NCBI RefSeq assembly: GCF_028554725.1
Contig: NC_071671.1
Span: forward strand, 15,933,501 to 15,997,500
Length of the DNA: 64,000 nucleotides
Reading direction: 5' to 3'
DNA from: Zeugodacus cucurbitae
Lineage: Eukaryota; Arthropoda; Insecta; Diptera; Tephritidae
Shown here: in pieces, positions 1-11,220 of the stretch
Layout: each line of letters begins with the position of its first letter
How positions within the stretch are numbered: position 1 is the first letter of the stretch
Notes under the pieces: model-generated
Told to the model about the DNA's origin: nothing
Databases searched by the model: none
Seen by the model: only the letters and a program-made list of their open reading frames with translations
Position numbers and translations under genes: made by a program

Positions 1-1424
1 GCAGTTTTTGGGGTGTGATGAAATACAAAAATATTATACTTTTTTTAATAATTACAAAAAGAAATTTCGTGTAAATGATACAAATCATATTAAAATTTTG
101 GTTTACAGTTATAACACAATTTGAAGAATTTAAATTGATATTTTAATGTTTTATACCAACAAGGGCTGGCTATAGCAGCATTCCCGCAGTTATAATAAAC
201 ATTTCATTTATTTAATTAAAATGCAGACCAATTTCTGTTTACATTTTGTGATTATGCGCCTAAAGGTATGCTTCAGCACATATTAAATGTTAAAAATATT
301 ATATTTAACATCCGCGCCATTGAAAAAGGATTTCAAGGAAATGTTGCATTTGCAATTTATTTATAAATTTTAACTGTAACTTTCCAAAATAATTTTGGTG
401 AATACGCAACATTTGTTAATTTTTGAATATGTTCAAGACACTTTCGAAAAATTTCAACAAGCGTTTAAAGCACTTGCTTAAATTTAATTAAAGTATACTC
501 CGCAAAATACTAGAAATTTACAGTGCAAGCTGCTTAAATTATCAAAGAAAAAAATTATTGTTTTTCTTTGCATCAGCGCTAAAATATTTAATTTGCTATT
601 ATACTAAACATTTTGAATATAATTTGTTTGTGTAAATATTCATTTATATAATCGAATTCATGCACAACTTTCACAAATCATCACAATTTAGATCACACCC
701 CTTTGCTGATAAAGTCTTATTATGCACATTAAAAATCCAATACAAATTTGCAAATCGTAATGCAAAAACAAAAAAAAAACTACGTTAAGCCTAACAAATT
801 CTCGACAAGGAGAAATTTAAATAGTAAAATTGAATAGCAAAAGTCTATTAAATGGTTAAAAGGCTTTGCCTCACTTTCCTTTTTGCAGAGAGTACGGCAA
901 CATACACATACAAATACATTCAAACTACGTTAGTCGTGTAATATACAGCTCACACTCCCATCGTTCAAAGTGCACCAGCACGCTCTGCACGACGCAAGTG
1001 TGCGTGTAATCATAAACAAATTGACAGCTAAATAAACAATTTTTGGTGTGAAGAAAATGCACACACTTGCCGCACTTTGCTCCTCCGCCGCGCTCTAATG
1101 CAAACCTAATAAGGCCGAAATGAATGAGAAACTGAAGGAGTCTTCTGTTGCATGTACGCTAGCATCGCTAATTGTTGCGCCTACACCACCATTGGATGTA
1201 GTGGTTGTGCGGCTGGCTGGTGGTGGTTGTGGTATTGTTGTTTGTTGCTCCATTTCGGCAAAGTTGCTGCCACCAGCGACCACTGAGACTCCTTCATTTG
1301 TTGTTGTTGTTTTGTTATGTAAATATATATTATTGTTATTGTTGCTGTTGCTGTTGCTGCTGCAGCTGTTTATTTTGTAGTTGTATGTATTGTTGCTGTT
1401 ATTGTACGCAACCATGAATTCGCC
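1..1424. other. AT-rich flank and probable Dp 3' UTR
   Basis: No convincing protein-coding gene is visible. The part next to the Dp stop (about 1120-1424) is rich in TTG/CTG trinucleotide runs, which read CAA/CAG on the minus strand; this is typical of fly UTRs and explains the low-complexity reading frames here. A minus-strand AATAAA lies at 1369-1374, only about 50 bases past the Dp stop, so the true 3' end may be further left. The rest (1-1100) is plain AT-rich DNA. Confidence 0.5.
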
Positions 1425-4400
1425 TCAATCAATATCGCTATTTTCCAAGAAATCTTCATCATCATCATCATCATCGCGTAAGCCACCAGTTTTAGCACAA
1501 CCACCCCCACCACCACCACGACCATTACCGCGTGAATAGCCATGCGATGAGGAATCATTCGTAAGTTCTGCATAGCCGGTCATGGTGTCGTCATCCGAGT
1601 CACAGGCTAAGCCTTTACCATTGCCATACGCTGAAAAAGAGATGATGAATCATTAAATTAACAAATTAAACGAAATTTTATAATTTTTTACAGATTAGAG
1701 TTTTAGTAGTTGTTGTTGTTGTAACGGTTATCCAAACCTAATAACCTAAATTAATTGTCAGCGAAGTCATGTAACGGAAACGAGCTGTTTCGACAGGGTC
1801 GAACAAAAGGGGAAAGGAGTGTTAGATGAGTGGGGTTTCGGAAGCTTACAAATAAGTGGTTAGTGTAATGCGGCGACTCTTTGCAAGGAGGACATATAAT
1901 GAGTATTTCGGGATTTAGTCTGGATACATAAGAGTTTAAGCTGCTACAATATCCAGAACGAAATTGCGCGAGGTCACTCTAGTTTCGCGAGACCACTCGA
2001 ACTCTGTATCTACTTTTGTGGTGTTTTATCTCCAAGTACGCCATTCACAAGTAGGGAGTCGGTATAGTTCTGTAAGTCTACGACATACATATTTCAGGAA
2101 AGTACTTATGATGGCTCAGAGAGGCGGGTCGACTTCCAATAGGTGATTTCTACGAAAGCATCCCAACAGAAACTGTCTGAAGAGTATTTCATTATGCTAC
2201 TTATGTACAGGTATCATACGGGTGTAGGTGCTCAACCGGAGGCATCAAGAGGCTGCCTGTCCGGAGAGCGGTATTCTGACAAGTCTGTAGCTTCCCCAGC
2301 TGCGTCCTACTGCATCCAGACGACCAAATAGGGGCTGCGTAGTTAATGACCGATTGAGGGATAGCCTGGTAAGTTGCCAACAACATTTCTTTGTCTTTAC
2401 CCCATCTGCTGCCGGCTAGGTTGCGGCTCTGTACCTTGGTAACAATCGCAGTCGTATGGGGAGTGAAAGAGAAAATCATTCAGTAGTAGTTTCTTATACC
2501 TTCTATATATTTCTCGAAATTCGGTGGCACCAAAGTTTTGGCTCGTTCGATATCCTCGTGTGAGCATTCGCCTTTGTCCAAACCTTTGAAAACAAATGAT
2601 AAAATTAGTAAATAAAAGAGATGCTTAGAAACACATATATGTAGGTACGTATAGTGGATGTCAGATGACAAAAAAAACTTACCACCAAGTAGACCCATAC
2701 GTTTCAGTACTTGAGCGTCATCGTGCATCTCGAATTGATCATCAAATTTGAAAATATACTCGGATCTGGCGAATTTTATAAATTGTTACTAAATTCCTTG
2801 AATTGTTGTTTTAATAAAACTCACTTGTCATTCGTAACGCTGCAATTGATTTTTGTTGATTTGTGCGTATTGACTATAATGAAGGGTAGTTGTATGGATG
2901 AATTGGGTGTTGGTACGTTGCCTTGTCGTTCCGCTTCCTTGTTGCGTTCGATTAAGCTCTTGAAAGCAACTTGATGCAGCAACAACTCATTCAATTGTTG
3001 ATGCTTCTGTTGTATGCGTTGACGACACTCTTCGTTTTGTCTTTCCAGATCAGAGCATTGCTATAATAATAATTTATAATTTTTAATAATAAAATCAACA
3101 ATAAATTAATACAATAAACTTATACCTCAGCTGAATTTGATGGCAAGCCTATCCAACGTATTTCCTTTTTGTCTTTTGATATTATTTCCATGGCCATAAG
3201 CACGTTCAGCGCATCATATACACGCCGGCGTATATTCTTTTGATCACAGTTTGCTGAATCTATGGAATTCATATGTAGTTCTTCGGCGACCAATTCATCG
3301 GCCACTTCATTATAGGTCGTGACACCCTTCTCCTTGACCTTTTCACAAACCTTGAGTGCAAAATGTCGCAAGCCTTTACCCGCTTTTTCGGGCTTGCGTT
3401 GCCTTCGTGCCGAATTCGAATGTGGACTACTAGTACTGTGGCTGTGTTAAAGCAATAGAAAAATATTTTAATTATTTTAGGCATATTAAAATAATTTTTA
3501 AAGTGGTCTTACAGTTTTGATTTCATTTTTATATTATTATTTGGTGTGTATTTTGTGTAACGCTCCTCCGTTTTGATGGTAACCTAAAATTGGTGAGCAA
3601 ATTTTTTTTTTGTGTTTTTTTTATTAGTATTTGTGCGCTTACCGTGTCAGGCGTTTCGTACTTAATCGCTGTGAATGTCGGTTGGTGGCTGCCGACACTA
3701 CTTTGAGTTGATATTACTGTGTATGTGTTGTTACCTAACGATAAGAAATAATTAATTATGATTCTATATTAATTATTAACAATAATTATGCTTACTATCG
3801 CCACTTTGTAAATTATAACGGCTCAAATACTGTTGTTGACTTGACGTAGCCTAGGGTGAAGCATAAAAGAAATTAAATTCAAATTAATAATCCGAAAAGT
3901 TTTTTGTATTAGTTTATCTTAAAGGAAAAATTTAATTGTAATAAAGTATTTTTAATCAATATTAGTAATATTAGCTAATAAATAATTAATAATTTTAGTA
4001 CATGAATACAAACAAAAAAAATGTCCCTTTACTTTAAAGCTTATTTATCTATATATATACAGTTGAACTTCTATAACTCGAAGTTCTCCATAGCTCGAAC
4101 ACAACAAATTACCTTCCATAACTCGGAAGTCTCTCTAACTCGAAGTTTTTTGCAGGATTATGGTGATTCGAATTAGGGAAGTTCAACTGTATATTTTATA
4201 CTAAAATAAATGTTTTATGTAGTGCAATATTCACATACTTCTGTATAGGTTCATATATATATAGAATTTAAATTATATTTTTTTACGCTCTACAAAGCAT
4301 TTTCAAGCCATACGCCAAACCATAATATCAAATTTTTAATGCATATGCCAATATTAACAAACATACATATATACATATGCTCGTCTTCACATTTGCATAC

Positions 4401-7400
4401 ATCTTTGAAAACAAAAAAAAAATATATATTAAGTATATTTGACCAGCTGATTATAACCAAAATAATAAATTTGACGTTAAGCGTAACGTAACAGCATTGC
4501 GCATGCTTATATTAGGCGGTCTGGCACAATTACCACAGAAGGCAGTGCGCCAATTTAGTAAACAGCCGCACAAAACTCACTTTACAACAACAAAACTCAC
4601 ATACATACATACATACATATGTATATAAGAACTGAAATGTGCCATTAACTTTAGCCTGTCAATTCGCACGCATTTGGTATTTTTTTTCCTCCCTACATTT
4701 ATTACTTACCAACTGTGTGTAGGAGCCCGCACTGGAGTTATGGGAACTGCCACTTGCGTTACCAAGTGTTTCCTGCTTTATATCCTTTGGATTCAGTATC
4801 TTGACAAGCTTGCCTGCAAACAGAATAACGAAACTTTTATGTGATCATACGTACACATAGTTACACAAATACACGTATGCTGTATGTAAGTGTATGAATG
4901 TATGTGCAATACAACTAACGAATGCGGTAGCGAAAACAAAAAAGCATTTGTAAATGGTAGGCAATAGATTTAGGTATGTATGGTAAGAACCATCGTGGCA
5001 TCTAACGCAATGACATTAGCGTTGAAAGAAATTGAGTAAAGGTAAAGATAGCAGACTATGACACTCAATTTTACACTATGATATTTTGTGTTATTACAAC
5101 TTAAATTATTTAATTATGTAAAATAATATTCTATGGCGGCGCCAATTGTACCTTCCCACTCCTCTCATATCAAATTTTACTTACGCAGCACACGTTTACA
5201 ACCAGCAAATGGCGCTTAACATACATTATGCGCTGCTCCAAGTTACATATGCGTTATTTCCGATATACTATATTATAATTGTTTTGATGCATTTACAAGT
5301 CTATAGTCTTTAGCTTTAAAAGGTTAGCATTTATAATATACGCCCATATACTATGTATGTAGTTCGTCTTAGTCAAAATGCGGTAGATGTGATATGTCAG
5401 CGCGCCTTTAAAACCCAGCGTCAATGGTTGGAGCCAGTCAATAACAGAAAGCAACCAAAACACACGAGTAATAAATGCGGCGAACTGGCAAACATAAATT
5501 TTGATGCCTACGTTTTTTAGCTTCTAGTAGTTTAATTAGGGTGGCAGTGTAAGAAATTTTAAACCACCATACGAAAGTATACTGCATATAATTTGAGTGT
5601 TTAAAATGAAATAATATCAAATTGAGGCAAATATGAGGCTCTCCACATGAAAAATGTGGAATCCTAATTAGTGCCTGTGACATTTCAGAACTTAAAATTT
5701 TGTTTTAATTTGATAGCAATTAGCAACAGTTTGTTGACAAAAATATATACAATATCGCCGTTATCTTTATCGTTGGATTGTTATTATAATTGTTTAGTTC
5801 GATCGCAATTTTGTTATTAACAATCCATATACCCTACCAGAGTCAAGTTCAAGTTTTCATGTTAAAAATTTATGCTTCGTGTATTCAAAAATGTTGTACA
5901 ACTCACAATACCACTATTTTCATGAGAAAAATAATCTTAAAAAGCAACGCTGAATTCTGCACTGCAGGCGGGTTTAACACGTAAAACTAGGAAATCTCGG
6001 TACACATATCGTATCTAAATCAACAGCTAAAATATTAGAACAATCGGTTTTCTATAAGTCCATTGACATGCGATTTTAATTTTCTACACTGAAAACTAGT
6101 CTCCTACAGTCCAAAAATTAGTATAAAGCTTTAGATATTTAGAATGTTTAACTAAAACAATTTTGACGAGGTGATCGAAATTCTGCATAACATGATATGA
6201 ATGAAATGATATCACAGATAGCTGCATGGAGTGAATATTTTTGGTATATAATATGTTCAATATAATACCTAGGACAAACGCTAATTATTAGACGATATCT
6301 ATAGTAGCAGTGCAGTTGTTAGAAATGCGTGGAACCAGTCCACAGGACCTCATCCAATCCCGACCAATATACCTATATTTATTCCTTTATCACGGCACGC
6401 TCGGGAGCAACTCAGAGCTACTTTTTCATGGATGCAATATTAAGACTTTTATGTGAAGAGACTATGAAATTCAATGCAATGCTTTTCAAGTAATCATAAT
6501 TTTTACACTTAGAACCACTCTATACGCTTTTGTCACCTGAATACTGCATATATTTGTTGTCATCAATTTGCTACATTTCCTTTTCCGCTTTGTGTTTTCA
6601 ATATTTCTCCCATTTCTATTATTTCTCACATTGTATAGAGAAGTAGAGAAACTATCAGCTGATAAAACGTAAACAATCCACAGCTGAGAGAGGTTCATGG
6701 AGAACTGTCAAGTAGTCCTCGGGGGTAGGTTTCTTTGGGCGTCCAAGATGGCCGACTTTTTACCGGAAAATGGTTGCATTGTAGAATTTTTGCGAAATTT
6801 AATGAAAAGTTGTAAAAAAAATACAGATTACTTGAAAGCATTCAATATTTTATCGATATAAAAAGGGTTCCTCTTTACACTGAATATTACAGTAGTCGTT
6901 TTTACTTCCAAGTTTAAGAATAATGAAAGCATTTATTTGGGCTTCATTTTATCGAATGTGGTGACATAATTATTCACCACAGAAATATGGTAGCAAGAAT
7001 TGAGCAACCATGTAAGTTATTTGACAGTTTCTCTAGTTGTTGTTTTTGCTTTTCATAATTAAAGCTTTATTGGAATAGGGTAGCAAAAGAATAAAACGAA
7101 CAAGTTATAAAAAGGCAGTACATCCGTATTAATTATGGAAAAGGGCACAATGAACAGAATTTAAATTAATATAGGTAATATATAATGTATTGTACTCATT
7201 TGTAAATATAGTGTAAATTTTTTTGATTTATATGATTTAGCGTTAGCTGTTTAAAAGGGACAAATATTTACACAATTTGAAAAAAAACCTTAACTTCGTA
7301 TATAGGTCTAATGTATTGTCTAATACCTGAGACAGACATGTAGTGTACATTGTAGTGTGCTTCAGAAACCATATGTGTATCACCGGTTTTCCGAATTTTG

Positions 7401-8847
7401 TTTGAAAGCAAATGGTGTTCCGTACTACAATAGAGTTCTAGAAACCATTGAAATTTTGTGGTGTTGTGAAATGTACTACAATGGATTGCATTGAACACAC
7501 CGAAAGCTTTAAGCTCTTCTGCCACAATCATATGTTTTTTGACATTTTGACATGTAGAAAATAAATTAAATTCAAAATTAATTGATATCAAAAAACAAAA
7601 TTTGAAAAAAAATGTGAAAAATATGTAATATGTTTGTAATAATATGTAATATGTAATAATTATATTGAACAATAATATTTTAAGATTGCTTGAAGTTATA
7701 ACTAAGTCAGGATAAATTTTCCTGCCTGTTATTCATAATTACAATTTGCTTGAATTTATTTGTATCAGCTGATGAATGTAAACTTAGTACAATATACTAC
7801 ATGTGTGTTACTATGCTGGTTCAAGGTTTCTAGAGCTTTTATTGTAGTACATGTAATAGTATGAAAACCATATGTCTGTCTTAGGTATAAATATAGACAA
7901 ATACATAAAATTGATAATGTAACAAATTTATATCATTATTATAAGAAGTGTTATTTTAATAACTGCATGATCTCTCTCATGTTTATTCCTTGCTGATAGC
8001 GCATAAAATCGATTTGTATTTACAATAAAAATATACACATGCATATTTACTTATGTATAAATTGTATTTTCCATTCCCAATTTTGTCTATAAATACTTTA
8101 AAATAATTAAATTAAAATACTATTTAAATTACTGCCAACTTTTCGTACCATACCGCATTACAAACAATTATGTTGGGTATTCATCCCTATCAGAATTAAT
8201 ATAATTTAATTTCGTAATACTAAATAACAACATAATACTACCAAAAATTCGAAAGGTAATAAACAATAATACACAAATTTTTGATTATGTGAAACCCTAT
8301 TTGGGGAATATGAATTAGCTCAACATAGGCGGCCATCTTGGCTTAAATGTCAAAAGTAGTTTCTGGAGGTGGGTTTTTGGAGTTTCTCTACTTCTCTATA
8401 CAATGATTTCTCATTTTCTTTTACCTTGTGCGGCATATGCACGTCTTTTCTGATTTAAGCGCTTCTCACCCTCTTCTTTTCCGCACTTCATTTCCCATTC
8501 ACATTTTATTCATACATATGTGTGCCGCCCAGCGCGATCTACACAATAATATCAAAAATGAACACACGACATGTACAAATAACAACAGCAATGCGACCTC
8601 AACTGCCAACACGAGCAGTGAAGCCAAGGTAACTATTTTGACTTCGTTGCATCGCCGATAACCACCAACTGTCGTTTCGACAAAACTCAATTGTATCCCC
8701 CCGTATCCGTAAAGGATTATCAAAAATAGTAAAGTAATCCTCTAACTCACCATTTACATCCTGGATTATACAGTTGATTTCACTTGTCGCCGATGCGGCA
8801 GCGGCTGAAGTTGTTGCTGTGACTATAGTCGCTGTTGAATGCGCCAT
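1425..8847 (-). CDS. Dp: Transcription factor Dp (E2F dimerisation partner)
   Basis: Dp is the obligate nuclear partner of E2F proteins and acts in G1/S transcription and in repressor (RB/DREAM) complexes. I assembled ten coding exons on the minus strand, all with GT-AG borders and matching phases: 8847-8751, 4813-4710, 3850-3796, 3734-3643, 3583-3513, 3441-3126, 3060-2825, 2765-2683, 2583-2500 and 1630-1425. They sum to 1344 nt, 447 residues plus TGA, close to the usual length of animal DP proteins. Exon 6 encodes the winged-helix DNA-binding domain (about residues 161-241) with the DQKNIRRRVYDALNVLMAM motif shared by DP proteins; RRVYD is at 212-216. Exon 7 encodes the coiled coil and the start of the DP dimerisation/marked-box region (LPFIIVNT), continued in exons 8-9 (HDDAQVLKRMG). 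The C-terminus is Gly-rich and then acidic, with six Asp codons in a row. The start was chosen as the first ATG of exon 1, followed by an Ala/Thr/Ser-rich segment; exon 1 and UTR limits are the least certain parts. Intron 1 (8750-4814) carries transposon insertions. Confidence 0.95.
1960..2480 (-). mobile_element. Degenerate Jockey-like non-LTR retrotransposon fragment
   Basis: In the last Dp intron, a minus-strand frame at 2479-2201 reads like the post-reverse-transcriptase part of Jockey-clade elements: LAGSRWGKDKEMLLATYQAI, then NYAAPIWSSG, then LQTCQNTALRT and LLMPPVEHLH. Beyond its stop (2200 to about 2060) further family-like residues appear with stops. The piece is 5'-truncated and dead. 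The 3' UTR may extend to about 1705, where GTT repeats occur. It lies in the same orientation as Dp. Confidence 0.75.
4060..4189. mobile_element. Pogo/Tigger-like MITE, copy 1 (130 bp)
   Basis: Starts CAGTTGAACTTC and ends GAAGTTCAACTG, a terminal inverted repeat flanked by TA on both sides (4058-4059 and 4190-4191). The inside is built of repeated 'TAACTCGAAGT' blocks in both orientations. CAGT ends with TA target sites and 'AACTCGAA' subterminal sequence resemble pogo/Tigger-type Tc1-mariner elements. It lies in Dp intron 1 and has no coding capacity. Two relatives are at 34307 and 61427. Confidence 0.8.
6629..8405. mobile_element. Non-autonomous hAT-like element (1.78 kb) in Dp intron 1
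   Basis: The left end CATTGTATAGAGAAGTAGAG and the right end are inverted copies of each other, perfect over 25 bases. They are flanked by the same 8 bp, ATTTCTCA, at 6621-6628 and 8406-8413. An 8-bp target duplication is typical of the hAT superfamily (P-type elements also make 8 bp). A second inverted motif, AAGATGGCCG, occurs near both ends (about 6747 and 8330). No transposase frame is present. A smaller inverted structure at 7326-7885 sits inside it. Confidence 0.8.
7326..7885. mobile_element. Possible nested TA-flanked MITE
   Basis: Left CCTGAGACAGACAT and right ATGTCTGTCTTAGG are inverted repeats with one mismatch in 14, flanked by TA (7324-7325 and 7886-7887). The arms continue with loosely similar 'ACATGTAGT' motifs. 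The TA flanks are weak evidence alone in AT-rich DNA, so this could instead be internal structure of the surrounding hAT-like element. Confidence 0.45.
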
Positions 8848-9202
8848 TTTTGTTTCGTTTTATCGTTGTCTTTCCTTCGTCTTTTGCTTTTTTATCAGTT
8901 CAATTTCTACTCCACCGTCCAGACACCTACGCACCGTAAAAAGCCAAGACTACAGACTATAAGAATTGCGTGTAATCACGCCCCAATGCTCAAAGGTTAT
9001 TATTGTCGTCTCCTAGGATTTTCTTTACCACTGAGCTCCTTTAGTGGCTTCTTAGTTCTTCTGTACGCTTATTGTTTATTATCGATATCTTCCCGCCTCA
9101 AACTCACCTACAAGCAGATGCAGTAGATTATCTCACGATAATCCGCGAAAAAGAGTACAAGTGCGGATGCCTATAAGGCGAAACTTCACACCTTTTTGGC
9201 GC
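8848..9202 (-). promoter_or_regulatory. Putative Dp promoter with DRE and E2F-like sites
   Basis: Immediately upstream of the Dp start. There is a perfect palindromic DRE (TATCGATA) at 9080-9087, adjoining TTCCCGCC at 9090-9097; CCGCGAAA at 9143-9150; and TTTGGCGC at 9195-9202, which fits the E2F consensus TTTSSCGC. In Drosophila, DRE plus E2F sites mark promoters of proliferation genes. No TATA box is apparent, as is usual for DRE promoters. The TSS would then lie within about 230 bp of the ATG. Function is inferred. Confidence 0.5.
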
Positions 9203-10003
9203 TGTCCACTTATTCAAATGTCTTCAACTATTGGAAGACCACAATATATAGGCTTCTATTTTCAGAATCTCCTTTTTGGTCTATGCCTTTTTGTCGTATT
9301 GGAGGCAGAAAAATTTTATTCGACTCAAAATGGCGAGAGCAGCAGCAGCGGCAATTCGAATTCCCCACCACAGCAGCGCGTTTTTTTCCACCCGCACACA
9401 CACCACACACCGAAAAATACGAATTTTTCCAGCCAATTTTCACACACTTACCCGGCCCGGATTTTTATCAGCTTACTTGCAAAAAATTCACAAAATTCTA
9501 AATTTTACAAATTCAATATTTCCAAACTATTCACTTAACGTTAACTTTATGAAATCTTTGCACAAATTTTGCCTTAAAAAATTCGTGTGTGGAAAACGCG
9601 ACTTGCGATACTTTCGACGTGCTGCAGAAAGAGTAAGCAAATGGGCATGATAGAGGCGGAAAGCGCTCAGCTGATTGTAGCGCGCCAAAGCGACCAAATC
9701 ACGCATCTGGCAATGTTGTTTCTTTACTGCTTACAAAAGGGATATTTCTTATTCAATTTAGAAGGACTTAAATAATTTCAATCCAACTTTTAATTAATCA
9801 CACCGGTCTGTTTTTGACAATAGGTTAGCTAGTGGGTGTATTTAAAAAAATCAGCGTTACCACAAATTTATCCCTTGATTTTAAGAAAACAATGATGAAT
9901 TTGTAACAATTCTTATCTCGTGCTGCCCTTATATGGGTAGTACTTCAGGTGCACAAACAATAAAAAAAAATAAAAAATTTAGTATTTTTACTACAATCAA
10001 AAA
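9203..10003. other. Dp-RNaseH2A intergenic region
   Basis: About 800 bases with no convincing coding gene. The part at 9330-9480 is richer in GC and CAG/CA repeats. A minus-strand GTAAGT donor-like site at 9451 could end an upstream non-coding Dp exon, but no matching acceptor stands out. The overlapping reading frames at 9160-9660 look like low-complexity by-products. Confidence 0.4.
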
Positions 10004-10009
10004 TTTATT
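10004..10009 (-). terminator. Poly(A) signal for RNase H2A
   Basis: Minus-strand AATAAA about 72 bases downstream of the RNase H2A stop codon, in AT-rich sequence; a suitable 3'-end signal. Confidence 0.55.
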
Positions 10010-10080
10010 AAAAACGTATTACATAATTTGAATAGGAATTTTACCCTTAAACTTATAAATATTTTATCATTTTATCTACA

Positions 10081-11220
10081 TTAGAAATCAGTAACGCTAT
10101 CTAAATAGCGTTCCTTAAAAAATCGACAGGGCTTACGTTGCACATCACCGTTTTTTGTTGCACCTTTGAAGAACTTTGTTAATTTGGGCCCAGCATATTT
10201 AGGTTTCTGATCGTCTGGTTCATCAAACTCCATTTCAAGCACCTTATTAGCAAGAGCATTCTCCGCAGTTGACCAGCTGAAACGCACAATACGTGGAAAC
10301 CCGAAGACCATATCTAAATTCTCACTGAGAAAACGTTTAGTGACTGGATCTCCTGGATATCCACTACCAAATTTTACCGAACTCAGTTCGGTACTCTCAC
10401 GAAATTTCCACACTTTTAAAGCAGTGTCACGGGTCACCTTGGCACAAATACTAGCAGCAGAGACAATTGGATAAGTAGAATCAGCCTTTTTAGCGACTGT
10501 AATTTTAAATTGTGGAAATATTCCTTTCAACTTTTCTTGATACTTTTCTGGAGGTCCAACCGTATCCACATATACCTCTGCAATATTAACTCCTTCCTCG
10601 ATAGCACGTTTAATAAGTTCAATGGCTGATGTCATAGAAACTTCATTAAGTGAACATTTTGTGCGTCGTAACATACTAGTGCTAATAGTGTTAGGTGAAA
10701 TCAATTCTACAGCCCAGCCAACGCAATTCCGTGGTGTCTCTGACGTATTCATTTCGTTAAATATAAACTCGCGCTTTTCTTCGGTTAGTTGTTTGGAGTC
10801 GGCACATCCTAAATCTATCAATACTTGTTTACTGCTTAATGGACAAAATGCTATGCCATAAACCATTGGACCGAGTACTGGACCACGACCAGCTTCATCT
10901 ACACCCAGCATACATGGTTCAGTCTTGCAAATATCGGGCAGGTCCTGGAAATAAACCGTGTTTTGCGAATTGTCACGTGCAGCAATATACGGCCCCAAAG
11001 TTTTAAGTGAATCAATTTTATCCACGGCTACATCTGAATCTGTGGCAGTATCATCACACTCGCTCTTTACCTCCTCCTTGGTAGGAGAAATTTCCTGTTT
11101 AACTTCCGCTTCCTCTAGTTCATTTTCCTTTTTGATATTTACAACTTTTGATTTTATTTCAATTTCATTTGGTTCTGTCTTGATAATTTTCTTGGCTGGT
11201 TCCTCTTGTTCAAAATCCAT
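10081..11220 (-). CDS. RNaseH2A: Ribonuclease H2 subunit A
   Basis: Catalytic subunit of nuclear RNase H2, which cleaves RNA in RNA:DNA hybrids and starts removal of single ribonucleotides from DNA. It is a single uninterrupted frame of 379 residues. The type 2 RNase H core begins at about 104: VDEAGRGPVLGPMVYG carries catalytic D108-E109; EVYVDTVG gives D219; KKADSTYPIVSAASICAKVTRD gives D247; GSGYPGDP holds Y288, equivalent to the tyrosine that recognises the ribonucleotide 2'-OH in this family. All key residues are present. The protein exceeds the roughly 300 residues of the human subunit because of an acidic/Lys-rich N-terminal extension (1-103) with four matches to the SUMO consensus: IKTE 13-16, IKKE 29-32, VKQE 40-43 and VKSE 51-54. 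The C-terminus has KLTKFF (346-351), resembling a PCNA box without its glutamine, and CRFFKERYLDSV. The start is the first ATG, with HPS5 diverging 728 bases away. Confidence 0.96.
   Translation of the reverse strand: MDFEQEEPAKKIIKTEPNEIEIKSKVVNIKKENELEEAEVKQEISPTKEEVKSECDDTATDSDVAVDKIDSLKTLGPYIAARDNSQNTVYFQDLPDICKTEPCMLGVDEAGRGPVLGPMVYGIAFCPLSSKQVLIDLGCADSKQLTEEKREFIFNEMNTSETPRNCVGWAVELISPNTISTSMLRRTKCSLNEVSMTSAIELIKRAIEEGVNIAEVYVDTVGPPEKYQEKLKGIFPQFKITVAKKADSTYPIVSAASICAKVTRDTALKVWKFRESTELSSVKFGSGYPGDPVTKRFLSENLDMVFGFPRIVRFSWSTAENALANKVLEMEFDEPDDQKPKYAGPKLTKFFKGATKNGDVQRKPCRFFKERYLDSVTDF

Noticed and set aside
1095..1573. Several overlapping frames on both strands near the Dp 3' end
   Set aside because: They are made of trinucleotide repeats (poly-Asn, Leu, Cys, Val) and are out of frame with the Dp final exon.
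6851..6858. TATCGATA (DRE) in Dp intron 1
   Set aside because: It lies inside the hAT-like element, far from any start, so is likely coincidental or part of the transposon.
7268..7672. 134-codon minus-strand frame
   Set aside because: It lies inside the hAT-like element across the edge of the inner inverted repeat, with no transposase motif or other domain.
9160..9660. Three overlapping plus-strand frames of 101-125 codons
   Set aside because: Low-complexity CA/CAG-rich sequence upstream of Dp; no homology recognised and no splice context.
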